This document shows, in pieces, positions 6,700-18,100 of a stretch of 18,816 nucleotides of DNA. How positions within the stretch are numbered: position 1 is the first letter of the stretch; every line of letters starts with the position of its first letter. The translations under genes were made by a program, and so were the position numbers. The stretch spans positions 1 to 18,816 of the forward strand of contig JAGWXN010000027.1 of the NCBI GenBank assembly GCA_018969885.1, given 5' to 3'. The notes below the pieces were generated by a model that was not told the DNA's origin, did no database searches, and saw nothing but the letters and a program-made list of their open reading frames with translations. This DNA is from Betaproteobacteria bacterium (lineage in GTDB: Bacteria; Pseudomonadota; Gammaproteobacteria; Burkholderiales; Burkholderiaceae).

Positions 6700-9153
6700 T
6701 CACGGTTTGCACGACGCGCGCCACATCACGCGAATCGCGTCCTGCAGTGCTCGAGCATGCTGATCGATATTCCAGGCCGAGGCTGCCTGCTGACGGGCGC
6801 GCAGACCACGCTTGAGATCCAGCAGCGCGCCACGGTCGCGACCCATTGCCGCGGCAATCTGAACGTAGTGATGATCGTCGCGCGCCACCCAGTCAGGGAG
6901 CTTCAGCGCGGTCATGAAACTTGCGCCCATCCGCGAGACAAAGTGCTGCCCCGACAGCACCACAACCGGCACCCCCATCCAGAGCGCCTGCAAAGTGGTG
7001 GTTCCCCCGTTGTAGGGCACGGGATCGAGCGCAATATCGACGTCTTCATATTCCGCCATCATGTCGGTCAACCCGACGGGTCCTCGGAACTCGAGCCGTG
7101 AGGCGTCAATCCCGTGCGCCGCGAATCGCGTCTTGAATGCGGTCACCGCACCGCCATCGTTGAAACTGGGCGCCTTGAGAAGCAATCGCGAATCGGGTAC
7201 CGCTTTCAGTACCGCCGCCCAGAGCGCCACGGTTCGGGGCGTGAGCTTGGGCGCATTGTTAAACGATCCGAAAGTGAGCGGCCGCGCGAGGTGCCGAGCG
7301 CCGTAGTCCGGATACGGGTAGTCAGTTTCCGGATGAAAACAGAACACGGCTCCGGGCAAACGGATCACCTGTTCGCTAAACAGCGCATCACTTCCGGCGG
7401 GCGCCACCACGTGATCGGCAATCAGCCAGTCGATATTTGGCACGCCGGTGGAGCCAGGGTATCCCAGGTAACTCGCCTGGACCGGCGCCGCTCGCTGAGC
7501 GAACAGGCCCATCCGGTTCATGCTGGTATGGCCAGCGAGATCAAGCAGCACATCGATGCCGTCAACCTCAATACGCCGAGCGAGCTGACTGTCAGCCCAC
7601 CCGGCGCACTCCACCCAGCGCGCGACCCGCTTTCGCGCCAGGCGCGTCTGATCGTCGTAAGACACGCCCGTGAAATAGACGGTGAGTTCAATCGCGGCCG
7701 GATCCAATCTGGGGAGAATCGGCTGCATGAAAATATTGACGGGGTGCTGGTGATGGAAATCAGCCGACACCAGCCCCACCCGCAATTTCCGCTCGGGATC
7801 GCGCGAATTGGAAAAAGATTTCGCTGATCGCGCTCCCGTCCCCATGTCGTGGAACAGTCGCCTGTGCAGCGCCGCCACCTCCTCCGCACTCAAAGTGTCA
7901 CTGTAAAGCGAGGACATCGCCGCGCTCGAGCGCATCTTGGAAGTTGGCCCTTCTGACTCGCCCATCTCGCGATACAGAGCAAGCGCCTGATCGGCTTCGC
8001 CACGGCGACCTGCAATGGACGCTCGCATTGAGCGGGCGCCAGGTTGCGGGGCCAGGGCCTCGGCGCGCGCGAGCGACTCGAGCGCTTCGTCCATGTGCCA
8101 GCTCTCGGCGTAGGCGTGAGCCAGGTTCCAGTGCGCGGATGCACTGTTCGGGTAGAGCGCCACGCAGCGCTGCAGGACCTGCTGCGCCTCCTGCCAGAGA
8201 TTGAAGCGAAAGGACGTTTCGGCAAGTCTTGCGAGCGTGGCCTCAGCCGTTGCGGCGCTCGCGCGCTCGAACGCTCGGTGGGCTTCCTGGTCGAGCCCCA
8301 GGCGCATCAGAATCTCGCCGAGGTCGATCTGCATCTCGGCCAGATCATTGTCGTCGATGGGTCCTTGCTGCCGTTCGATACGCTGGGCCATCAGCGCCTG
8401 ACGCATCGCCTCGAGCGCGCGGGCAGCATCGCCCCGTTCGAGCCTGAAGCGGGCCATCCGCCAGTGAATGGTGCGCGGCAGCTGGATGGGAGGGGGACCG
8501 TCGCGTTGAGCGTCGCTCGTGCCGGGCGTACGCTGGGCCGCTGCCCCAGCTACCAGCACCGCCCGGTGATACGCCGTGGCCGCCATCTCGAACTGGCCGG
8601 CATCCTCCAGCCCACGGGCCATGGATAGCATTGCCTCCCATCGCTGGGGGGCCACTGCCATGGCCCGCCGGTAGGCCGCCAACATGGGATCCAGTTCGCC
8701 CTGCCGCCGCAGCACATGGCCAAGCTCGAGCCAGGCACTGAAATTGGCACCATCCTGCTGGACCACCGATTCGAAGTGGCCGCGCGCCTGCGCCGGATCA
8801 TCAAGCCGCGCCGCGCAGCGGGCGAGCTGAAGACGTGCGGGCAAGAAGGCGGCGTCTACTTTGAGAGCCGCTTCAAAAGCTCGTCGAGCCTCAGCCACGC
8901 GTCCCAAGTCGTAGAGCGCATTGCCCCAATTAAAGTGAGCCTGCGTGGGTGCACCAGGTAGCCCTGCCGCCTGCTCGTACAACTCAGCTGCGCCTTTCAG
9001 ATCACCGGCCTGCCGCTGAGCATAGCCCAGCTCGATCAGTCGGGCGGCATCGACCGCGGGCGCAGGCGCTGCTACCGATCCGCCACCGCGCTTTACGCCA
9101 CGATCACCCGACTGTCGATCAGCAACTGCGCCTGGGCGCTTGTGTGGTTCCAT
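6700..9153 (-). CDS. TPR-repeat O-GlcNAc-transferase-like glycosyltransferase (GT41)
   Basis: An 817-residue protein with an N-terminal superhelix of tetratricopeptide repeats (about residues 36-430; for example AHFNWGNALYDLGRVAEARR and SAHWNLAHAYAESWHMDEAL). A C-terminal GT41 domain follows (about 455-810). GT41 features include LRVGLVSADFHHQHPV at about 457, IDVLLDLAGHTSMNRMG, the QASYLGYPGSTG region, LTFGSFNNAPKLTP, and the donor-site stretch YNGGTTTLQALWMGVPVVV near 714 followed by SRMGASF. GT41 enzymes transfer GlcNAc or another hexose onto protein side chains in the cytoplasm. The stretch before HPV has one residue more than I expect for the family. The ATG at 9153 lies 61 bases inside the upstream giant gene and lacks a good ribosome-binding site; no better ATG or GTG follows before the repeats. 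The position directly after a giant surface protein makes that protein a candidate substrate. Confidence 0.87.
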   Translation of the reverse strand: MEPHKRPGAVADRQSGDRGVKRGGGSVAAPAPAVDAARLIELGYAQRQAGDLKGAAELYEQAAGLPGAPTQAHFNWGNALYDLGRVAEARRAFEAALKVDAAFLPARLQLARCAARLDDPAQARGHFESVVQQDGANFSAWLELGHVLRRQGELDPMLAAYRRAMAVAPQRWEAMLSMARGLEDAGQFEMAATAYHRAVLVAGAAAQRTPGTSDAQRDGPPPIQLPRTIHWRMARFRLERGDAARALEAMRQALMAQRIERQQGPIDDNDLAEMQIDLGEILMRLGLDQEAHRAFERASAATAEATLARLAETSFRFNLWQEAQQVLQRCVALYPNSASAHWNLAHAYAESWHMDEALESLARAEALAPQPGARSMRASIAGRRGEADQALALYREMGESEGPTSKMRSSAAMSSLYSDTLSAEEVAALHRRLFHDMGTGARSAKSFSNSRDPERKLRVGLVSADFHHQHPVNIFMQPILPRLDPAAIELTVYFTGVSYDDQTRLARKRVARWVECAGWADSQLARRIEVDGIDVLLDLAGHTSMNRMGLFAQRAAPVQASYLGYPGSTGVPNIDWLIADHVVAPAGSDALFSEQVIRLPGAVFCFHPETDYPYPDYGARHLARPLTFGSFNNAPKLTPRTVALWAAVLKAVPDSRLLLKAPSFNDGGAVTAFKTRFAAHGIDASRLEFRGPVGLTDMMAEYEDVDIALDPVPYNGGTTTLQALWMGVPVVVLSGQHFVSRMGASFMTALKLPDWVARDDHHYVQIAAAMGRDRGALLDLKRGLRARQQAASAWNIDQHARALQDAIRVMWRASCKP

Positions 9154-12100
9154 ACGCTGTAGGTGTTACCGTCGACCATGTCATTGGGGTTCAGGGTCCA
9201 GTCGGCGAGGTCATTCAATGTAACCTGATCGCCAGTGGTGCCTTCCACTCGCAGCTGGCAACGCGCTTCGGTTGCGGACAGTGCCTCGCCGGTTACGCCA
9301 TCTGTGTTGGCCGCATTCCAGCGATTGGTCTGCCCGTCTTCAAGCACATCGGACAGTTGCAAGCTCCGCGTATTGTGCCCCGAGCCGGCGAAGACCACCG
9401 CATCGCGGGTGCCCCCATCGGCGTGGCTTGGCAACACCTGGAACCAGGCGTCGCTCATCGCAGACGTGCTGCCATCAGATTTCTGATAGCTTCCCTGGCC
9501 GAACAGGGTATTGCCCTGGTTGTCGTGCCTGGATCCGTCATGCGCCAGATTGAGACCCACGATGCCATGCTGCGCGAGGGTCTGCAGTTCACCCGCGTCG
9601 GTCACACCATCGCCATCGGCATCCACCCAAACGCGAAGCTCGGAAAACGCGGCGTCATGCGAATCGATCGCGCCGTCCCCATTGGAATCGAGCGCTGCCA
9701 GTGCCTCCCAGCCATCAACGGCCGTGCGGCCATTGGGCAGGGCGGTGGCATTGCCCAACAGCTCCGTGCCGTTGTTGATGATCCCATCGTTATTCAGGTC
9801 CCGCGCAAGCAGGCCATCTGTTCGCGATACCCAACCCGCCTGAGCCAACTGCCCCCGCGCGCCGAAGTCAAATACCACGCCCTGTGACGCTTCGACGGTC
9901 TGCACGCCATCGCCGTTCAGATCCAGTACGATCGGCGACGCAGCGCGGGTATCCTTGATGTCGATATGGTCGACCCAGGTCTCGCCGCTTGGCGCAGAGG
10001 ATTGCTTGTAGCCCGAGAATTGGTAGGCCCAGCCCGCTTGGTTCTCGCTGGTCCACGCGGTGTTGTTCCAACTCACCCTGGTGGTGCCGTCGACCAATAC
10101 TTCCGTCAGGCCCGTCGTCGACACCTTGACCCTGATGTCGTGCCACCCCGCCAGATTTACGCCGATGGCGTTGGTCTTCCACACATAGCTGCTGGCCGTG
10201 AGGTTCCAGCCGATCCAGATGTTTCCGACGGCTTCAAACAGGACGACCAAGCCTTTCGCCATCCCATAGAGCCCGTTAACCGGCACCGAGCTATTGTCCG
10301 TACCGAACGCGAAGTTGCTCAGGTTGTAAGCAGCGCCCGAGAAGTAATGCTGGAACGAGGCGTCCATGGCCGTCACCATTTGGCCACTGGCGGGCGCGGT
10401 GTTTTGGAACCAGACGCCGCGCTGCCCCGTTACGTTGTCTGCCAGGATCAGTTCATTGTCCCCAGCATCGGAACTCGGGCCATTGGCGATGTAAGCCTTG
10501 TTATTGACGAACGCCCCAGAGGTGTCGCGGCCCCAGGCCTGCGTCATCGGCGGCAAAGTGCTGTCCAAATTGTATTGGAAGCTGTTCACCGTCCCAGTCA
10601 GGTTCAGCGCGTTCGACGCCGTGTTGGCGCTCCCCGCCGCATCCGTGAACTTGTTTGCGCCCACTGTGACGGAGCGCGCATCCCCGAGATTGCCGTTGGC
10701 CGTGAAGGTGACCGTGTAGCTGCTGTAGCCCGAGCCCACATCACCCGAGCCCACCACTGGCACCAGGTTGCTCACCGAACCGCCGGTCGCGGTCAGATCC
10801 GCCAAGACAAAGTCGGTGGATTTTTCCGACAAGGTGATCAGCAGAGTGGTCGAGGTGCCTGCATTCACCGTGCTCGCGGCACCGGAATTGATGGCGAGTG
10901 TTACCGTCGGCGCAGTGGTATCCACGGTCACCGGATAGGCCATGCTCGCTTGGCTTTGATTGCCGGTTGGACCAACCACTCGCGTAACGTAACTCACTGC
11001 CTGTCCGTCAACCAGGGTCCGGGTATCGCTGTAGGTCCAGGTCGTCGCTCCGCTTGCTACGGTTGCATTACCGAGGTAGGACGTACCGTCATAAACGCGT
11101 ACCTGCTCTCCAGCTGCAAGTGCGGCACTGATCGTGCCACTTACCACCAGACCGGTGTCATCGGTGTAGGCCCCTCGAGCGACCGTACCAGTCAACGTAC
11201 CAACATTGTCGGTCACCGCACTGATCGTGGCCGTGGTGTCCTGGCTTACCGCGATCGCTCGGTCAATGAGCAGTTGTGCCCGTCCTCCTGCATGATTCCA
11301 GACACCGTAGGTATTGCCGTCGACCATATCGTTGCTGCTGGCAACCCAGTCGGCAAGGCCAAACAGGTCAACCCGATCGCCTGCATTACCTTCCACCCTC
11401 AGCTGTCGACGAGTCTCGGTGGCCGACAGCGCCTCGCCCGAGACACCCGTTGTGTTCCCGGCGTTCCAAACGTTGTGATCACCGAAACGCAGGACATCGC
11501 TGAGTTGAAGGCGCAGGGTGTTATCACCTGAACCAGTGAGATCGATTCGCTCGATATCTTCGATCGCGTTCTGGCCGAGCGACCGCAAATCAAACTCCAT
11601 ACTGGCACCGTCCAGCTGCACGGTATCGATCCCGGTTCCCCCGTCGATCCGCGCAACGTTTTGGCTGTCGTTACCGGTGTTTCGGACGAGCTTGGTCAGA
11701 TTGTCGGCGTTCAGGATGAGGATATCGCGACCCGCCCCGCCATACATGACGTCAGCGCCACCCCCACCTTTCAGCGTGTCGTCGCCCCGACCGCCAATGA
11801 ACTGTTCGTTAAGGTTCGACGTGGTCGAGCTGGTATTGAGACTGTCGTTACCCGTGGTGCCCATGAAATCGATCGCCGACAGGTTCATGCCGGCCGCGAG
11901 TCCACCGAAGATCACATAGGTCTTGCCACCGTAGATACCATTCGTGAATGCGTAGGGAGCGCCCACCAGAAGATCGCTGAAACCGTCGCCGTTCACATCG
12001 CCCGACCCGTCAACGCCCCATCCGGAATAATCATTTGCCGACTCGCCAAGGATGCGGAAGCCATCGCTCGCCGCCATGCCGCTCAGCGAGAAGGACGCAC

Positions 12101-15100
12101 CCGAGGTGCGGCCGTAAATCACATAAGATTTCCCCGCGTCCGTCACGGCATAGTTATCGCCAAAGCTGTTGCCGACAATGAAGTCGGACAGACCGTCGCC
12201 GTTAAAGTCGCCGATTGGGGCGAGCCGGTGACGGGTACCGTACTGGGTGCTGTTGGCCGCTGTATTGTCGATGTCGTTGATGGTGATCGCGAAGCCCCGA
12301 CTGCCACTTCCGTCGACGGCACTCGCGGCCAGCGTGAGGTTGCCCGGCGAACCGGTCGCGCCGTACACCACATAAACGCGGTTGGCGGCATCGCTGATCG
12401 CAAAGTCGGTCAGGCTGTCGCCGTTGATATCGCCCACCATCTCGACATCCGCCCCCAGCCAGCTGTTTGCGGTGCCTGGCTCGGCACTGATCACAAAGCC
12501 GCGTGTCCCGACGCTGGTGGAGGCCGCCAGCGACGCGTTACTCGACGCACCATAGACCACATACACCCGCCCCCGGTTGCTATCGGCAATCGGATCACTG
12601 ATCAGCACATCGGCATAGCCATCCCCGTTGAGATCACCACCACCAGCGATTCGACCAAGCCTTGAGATATTTCCCCCGAGACCAGTCATCGCAAAGCCAC
12701 CGACACCGCTTTCTAGGGCGGAGCCCTGTACGGTTGTGTTGTCGGTTCGGCCATACATCACATAAGCCTTCCCGGTTGCAGTGGCGTAGAAGCCCAGATC
12801 GTTCAATCCGTCGCCGTTGAGATCGCCCAGACTGTCGTTACTCCAGGAAAAGTTGTCGCCTGTGCTGCCGCCGGTATTGCCTTTGATGGCAAAGCCGTTG
12901 GTGCCCAGGGCTGAGGTCCAGATGGGGCTTCCGCCGGTACGACCATAAATCACATAGGCTTCGCCAGGCCTGATGACACCGGACGTCCCACGGTCCTGTC
13001 CGGCCCCCACCAGGAGATCGGCCAGACCGTCGCCATTCAGGTCACCCGCGCCATAGACGTCCTGCCCGAGGCTATCGGCGTTCCGATCGGAGTAAATGGC
13101 GAACCCGCCAGTGCCACCCGCTACCGCAGTCAGGTACACCGTGGTGTTGGCGGTCTGACCGAACACAAGGAAAGCCATTCCAGATTGATCGACGTAGGTG
13201 TACCCCGGCGAGTTGCCCTCGGTCACACCGACCAGGATATCGTCCAGCCCGTCACCGTTGACGTCACCCACGATCGCCACGTTCATGCCTGACAGGGTGT
13301 AACTCTGGCCCCTGATCGCAAAGCCCGAGACAGGGCTACCGACCTGGCTGAGCGGCAACTCAAAGGCGTAATTCACAGGTACCGTTGCCGCTGCACTCCG
13401 ATTGCCCGAGGCGGTCGAGGTGATCCAGGCAGCCACATTGATCGTGCCGTAAGCCTGCGCCTGGAGTTCCGCCGCGCTCAGGCTGAAATCCACGTATTGG
13501 TTGGTGGTGAGATCGGTGCTCGTCAAGGTGACGGTCTTGCTGACCGAGCCCCAGGTGAGTGTGAGCGTGTCGCCCACAACCGGCGGCTGTGCAGCGCCGG
13601 TGACTGGCAACTGCACCCGGACCGCTGTACCGTTGGCCACCTCGGCGGTGGTGAGCTGGCCGTCGATCGTGCCGCTGGTGGTGAACGTCGAGCCGGTCGT
13701 CGAAGTCAGCAGCTGATAGCGCGCCTCTGGAATGCCGGTGGTATCGCTCGCCGTGGCCGACGTGCTCCAGGCCGTCGTACTGATTTTGGGGGCGGTCGGC
13801 AAGATGAAATTGAGCGCCACCGCAACGGGGTCTGAACTTGCAACCAGACTGCCCGAAACGGGCGCGCTCACCAGATCAGCACTGATCGAGACGGTGTCGC
13901 TGCTGTCGTCGGGCGTGACCGCGGCGATCACGGCGGTGGGCACGAGAATATCGATATAACCATTGCTCCGATCGGTGCTACTGATCGAAGCGCTCATGAC
14001 GCTTTGTGAACCCCAATTCAACCGTATCGCCTGACCGTCTGCGGCACCGGTATCCTTGATCAGCACCCGGACGACCGTACCGCCCGCGCTATCGCGCTCG
14101 GCGCCGGTCAGGCCGCCGAAGATCTCGAACGCGGAATCGAGGAGCACGCCCGGACGAACCACAAAGCTCATATCGGCGTCGATCAGAATCTGCGCGGCGC
14201 TGGTGCTGTGCCTGAGCACCCGGTAGGTGTTGCCCGCGTTGACCACGTTGCCGCTGTCAAAAAACGAAGCATTGACCGTCACGCTGTCGGCGCTGGTGCC
14301 GTCAACCACAATCTGTTTGTGGGGGTTGAGGGCACCCCAGCCGCTGGCTCCGCCGCTCGCGGTGGCGGTCCAGCCGTTGCCAGTGTTGAAGCGGTTGGAC
14401 TGGTTGCCCTGGTTGAGCACATCCAGCAGATTGAGCACTAGGGTGTTGCCGCTGCTGGCGTTGTTGGTGCTCAGGTCAAAGCGCTCAACCTGCGCAATCA
14501 CCGGGCCTCGGATAGACGTCAGATTCAGGGTCAGGCCGGCACCATCGACCTTGAGGGTATCGATGCCGGTTCCGCCGTCGATACGAGCGATGTTCTGACC
14601 CTCGTTGCCGGTATTGCGCGCCAGCTGATTCAGGTTATCGGCATTGAGAATGAAGACATCATTACCCCGGCCGCCATAGAGCACATCGGCGCCGCCGTTA
14701 CCGGTGAGGGTGTCGTCGCCATCGCCACCAACGATCTGGTTGGCGCCGCTGGTGCCAACCAGGGTTTCCGCTGCGCTGGTGCCAATCAGGTCGCCATTGG
14801 CGCTCTGGAAGGTCATGGACTGTAGGTCCGAGAGGCCGCCAAAAATGATAAAGGACTTGCCCGACTTGGCGGTACGGCCCGCCACGGTGTCTTCGGCTGA
14901 GCCGATGATCAGATCGGCAAAGCCGTCGCCGTTGACGTCGCCCGCCGCGTCGACCCCAGTGACATAAGTGCCATCGAGGAAGGGCTTGATCGTGAAGCCC
15001 TGGCTGGACTGCAGATTGCCCACATCCACCGAGGTAGTCCCGGTCTGACCAAAGACCACCCAAATGTGGCCGACTCGAACGGTTGGATACGATGCGTTGG

Positions 15101-18100
15101 ATGGTTCAACAGACGTGGCGATGATGTCGTCCAGGCCATCACCGTTGAAGTCGCCGATGCCCGACACAAGGGTATTACCGGATACACTGGCTTGCATGCC
15201 GACAATCGAGAAACCCTGGGTATTGCCCGCAGCGCCAATCTGAACCGCATCGATATTGCCACCGCTGGTACGCCCAAAAATCACCTTCGCCGCGGTCGCG
15301 CCTGGCGCCACGATATCGTCCAGGCCATCGCCGTTGACGTCGCCCACGAAGTTCATGTGCGAGCCGACGTCCAGTTGGGAGGGGGCCGTTTGTCCAATGT
15401 TGGAAACGATGAAACCCTTGCTGAAACCCGCCGTGCTGAATTCGGTGACATTCAAGCTGGTCGGATTATTGCCGCCATACAGCACATAGCCGGTTCCCAA
15501 GGGGCTGGCCCCAGTCGCGCTGGTAGAGGTGCCGGTGTTGGTTGTCGTCACCAGCAGGTCGGTATAGCCATCGCCATTGATATCGCCTTCGCCTGCCACG
15601 GTTGAACCCAGCAGCGGTCCCATACGGGAATCGCCCTGCAGGATAAAGCCGCCGGCCAGGCTCAGGCTGGAAAACGCGGGCAACACCACGTTTGCCCGTG
15701 CGGTGGCCGAGCCAAACAAAACCACCACACGCCCGGGTTCATTGGTTGCTTCATTTCCGGTCGATGCCAGCGTCTGACCAATCGCAATGTCTTCCAGGCC
15801 GTCGCCATTGAAGTCTCCAAGGTCAGTCGGCCCTCCGGTTTTGCTGAAGTACCCGGACCCTGCGGCGCCGTTGTAGGCCAGTCCGCGGTAGGTCAACCCC
15901 GCTTGATGGTCGATCTTGAAACCCAGCGAAGCATTGGTCCCGCCATCCAGCGCACTCAATTGCACTGGCTGGCCGTTGGTGCTGCCATAGGCCAAATAAA
16001 CCCGGCCATTGCGATAATTACCGTCATAGATGTTCGAGATCAGATAGTCGGGAATTCCGTCGCCATTGAAGTCCAGCTCACCGGCCAGTCCGTAAGTAGC
16101 AGTGCGCTCTGCGCCACTGCCGGCGTGGATCTTGAACCCGCTGATGTTGGCCGCTGACTGCATGCCAGACAGCTCCACAGTGGTCATTCGCGTACCGCCA
16201 AAGACCACATAGGCCGCTCCGGTTACCACTGCGTTGGTCATTTCGAAGGGTGCGCCCACCAACACATCGTCATAGCCATCGCCATTGACATCACCTAGCT
16301 TGCTGACAACGCCGGCATAGGCACCGCCGCCAAAGGAACCGTTGGGGGTGGTGTTGCCATTGATGCTGAAGCCGTAGCTGGGCGAGCTCTGATTACCCGG
16401 CAAGGTGAGCGGCAAATCAAACGCGTAGTTAACGGTGACCGTCCCCGAGGGATTGGAGGCATTGCCGGTGCCGGCGCTCACGATCTGTGCGGTGACCGCG
16501 GTCGCGCCGTATCCCTGGGCGGTGAGCGTCGCCGCCGACACGGCAATGTCGATGTATTTGTTGGTGATGTCGGTGCTGGTCAAAGCTGCACTGGTAACCA
16601 CCTGGCTGCCCCAGTTGAGCTGCACCGTGTCGCCGGCCACCGCCGGCACGGTGACACCGGTCGTGCCGCTGGTGGGCAGTTGCACCCGCACGATGGTGCC
16701 GTTGCCGGTCTCGGACTTAAACAGGGTGTTATCAGACACCCCGCTGGTCGGAATCGTGCCGGTGCTCCAGTCGCCCACATACTTGGCCTCAGGAATGCCG
16801 GTGGTACTGCTGGCACCCCCCGATGCCCAGGCGGTGGCGCTGATGATGGGCGCATTCGCCGTCACAAAATTGACCGAGACCGGTACCGGATCGGCGGTGG
16901 ACAGCGCACTGGTCGCGCTGGGGCTGCTCAAGAGGTCGGCCGTAACATCAACGCTGCCGCTGCTGCCCGTTGCGGTCACCGCAAGCAGGCTAGCAGTGGG
17001 TACAAGAACCTCAACATAGCCGTTGGTGATATCGGTGCTGGTCAGGGCTGAGCTGACCACACTCTGGCCGCCCCAGTTGATGCGCAGCGCGTTGCCAGCG
17101 ACAGCGCCGGTGTCCTTGATCGCCACCCGCACCAACGTGCCACCACCGCTTTGCGCCTCGGGCAGGATCAGGCCATTAGCCCACTCGAGGTCTGACGCGT
17201 TAATGACCGTGGGCGGCACGCGCACATTCATGTCGGCGTCCACGATCACCTGGGTCTGTCCCCGTCCCGACTGAAACACCCGATAGGTGTTGCCGGCATT
17301 GACCACATTGCCGACGTCGCGGAAAGAATTGGTGAGCGTCAGGGTATCGCGGCTTGAGCCGTCAACCACCAGCTGGCTCCCGACATTGGTCGACCCCCAG
17401 CCGGTTGCACCGTTGGTGCTGGCTGCCGTCCAGCCGCTTGCAGTATTGAAGCTGTTGTCGGTCCCGGTGAGCGCAAGCACATCGCGCAGGCCCATCTTCA
17501 ATTCATTACCGGTGGTGGCCGACGTGACATCAATGCGCTCGATGCCCACCACCGCCAGATCGCGAATCGCGGTCAGATCAAAGAGGAGGCCATCACCGGT
17601 GAGATCCACGGTATCCACACCGGTCCCACCGTCGATGCGGGCCACGGCCTGGGCATTGTTGCCGCTGTTGCGCGCGAGCTTCTGCAGGTTATCCGCATTG
17701 ATCACGAGCAGGTCGTTTCCGCGGCCACCGTAGAGCACATCGGCACCACCACCGCCGGTGATCGTATCGTGACCGTCACCACCCACCAGTTGGTTGTCAC
17801 CGCTGGTGCCATTCAGGGTGTCTGCGGTGACTCCGCCGATCAGATCGCCGTTCGCGCTCTGAAACACTGAGGCCGTGGCATTGCTCAAGCCGCCATAGAT
17901 GATGTAGACCTTTCCCTGATCCGTGAGCGTCTGGTCCCCGTTAATCGCGCCGACCACCAGATCGGCAAAGCCATCGCCGTTGATGTCGCCCGCCGCCGAT
18001 ACGGTCGAGCCCGCCAGGTCGCCCGCGGTTTGCCCCGCGATACGAAAGCCGCTGGTACCCACATCCAGAGTGGACAGCTCGACCGCAGTGGTGGCAGTGC

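Noticed and set aside
8949..9887. Plus-strand open frame of 312 codons across the giant/GT41 junction
   Set aside because: Antisense to two recognisable proteins, with no domain and no ribosome-binding site; a coding shadow.
9966..11531. Long plus-strand open frame of 521 codons opposite the giant gene
   Set aside because: It runs antisense to well-supported lectin, Ig and module sequence, its translation is rich in Arg/His/Pro/Gly without domains, and such shadows are common opposite GC-rich genes.
11779..11796. RGD tripeptide in RTX block 3 (GGRGDDTLK)
   Set aside because: The GGxGxD repeat pattern yields RGD by chance, and it sits in a calcium-binding turn; there is no other reason to propose integrin binding.
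11661..12665. Plus-strand open frame of 334 codons
   Set aside because: Mirror of FG-GAP repeat DNA; its apparent repeats are the reverse complement of the propeller motifs.
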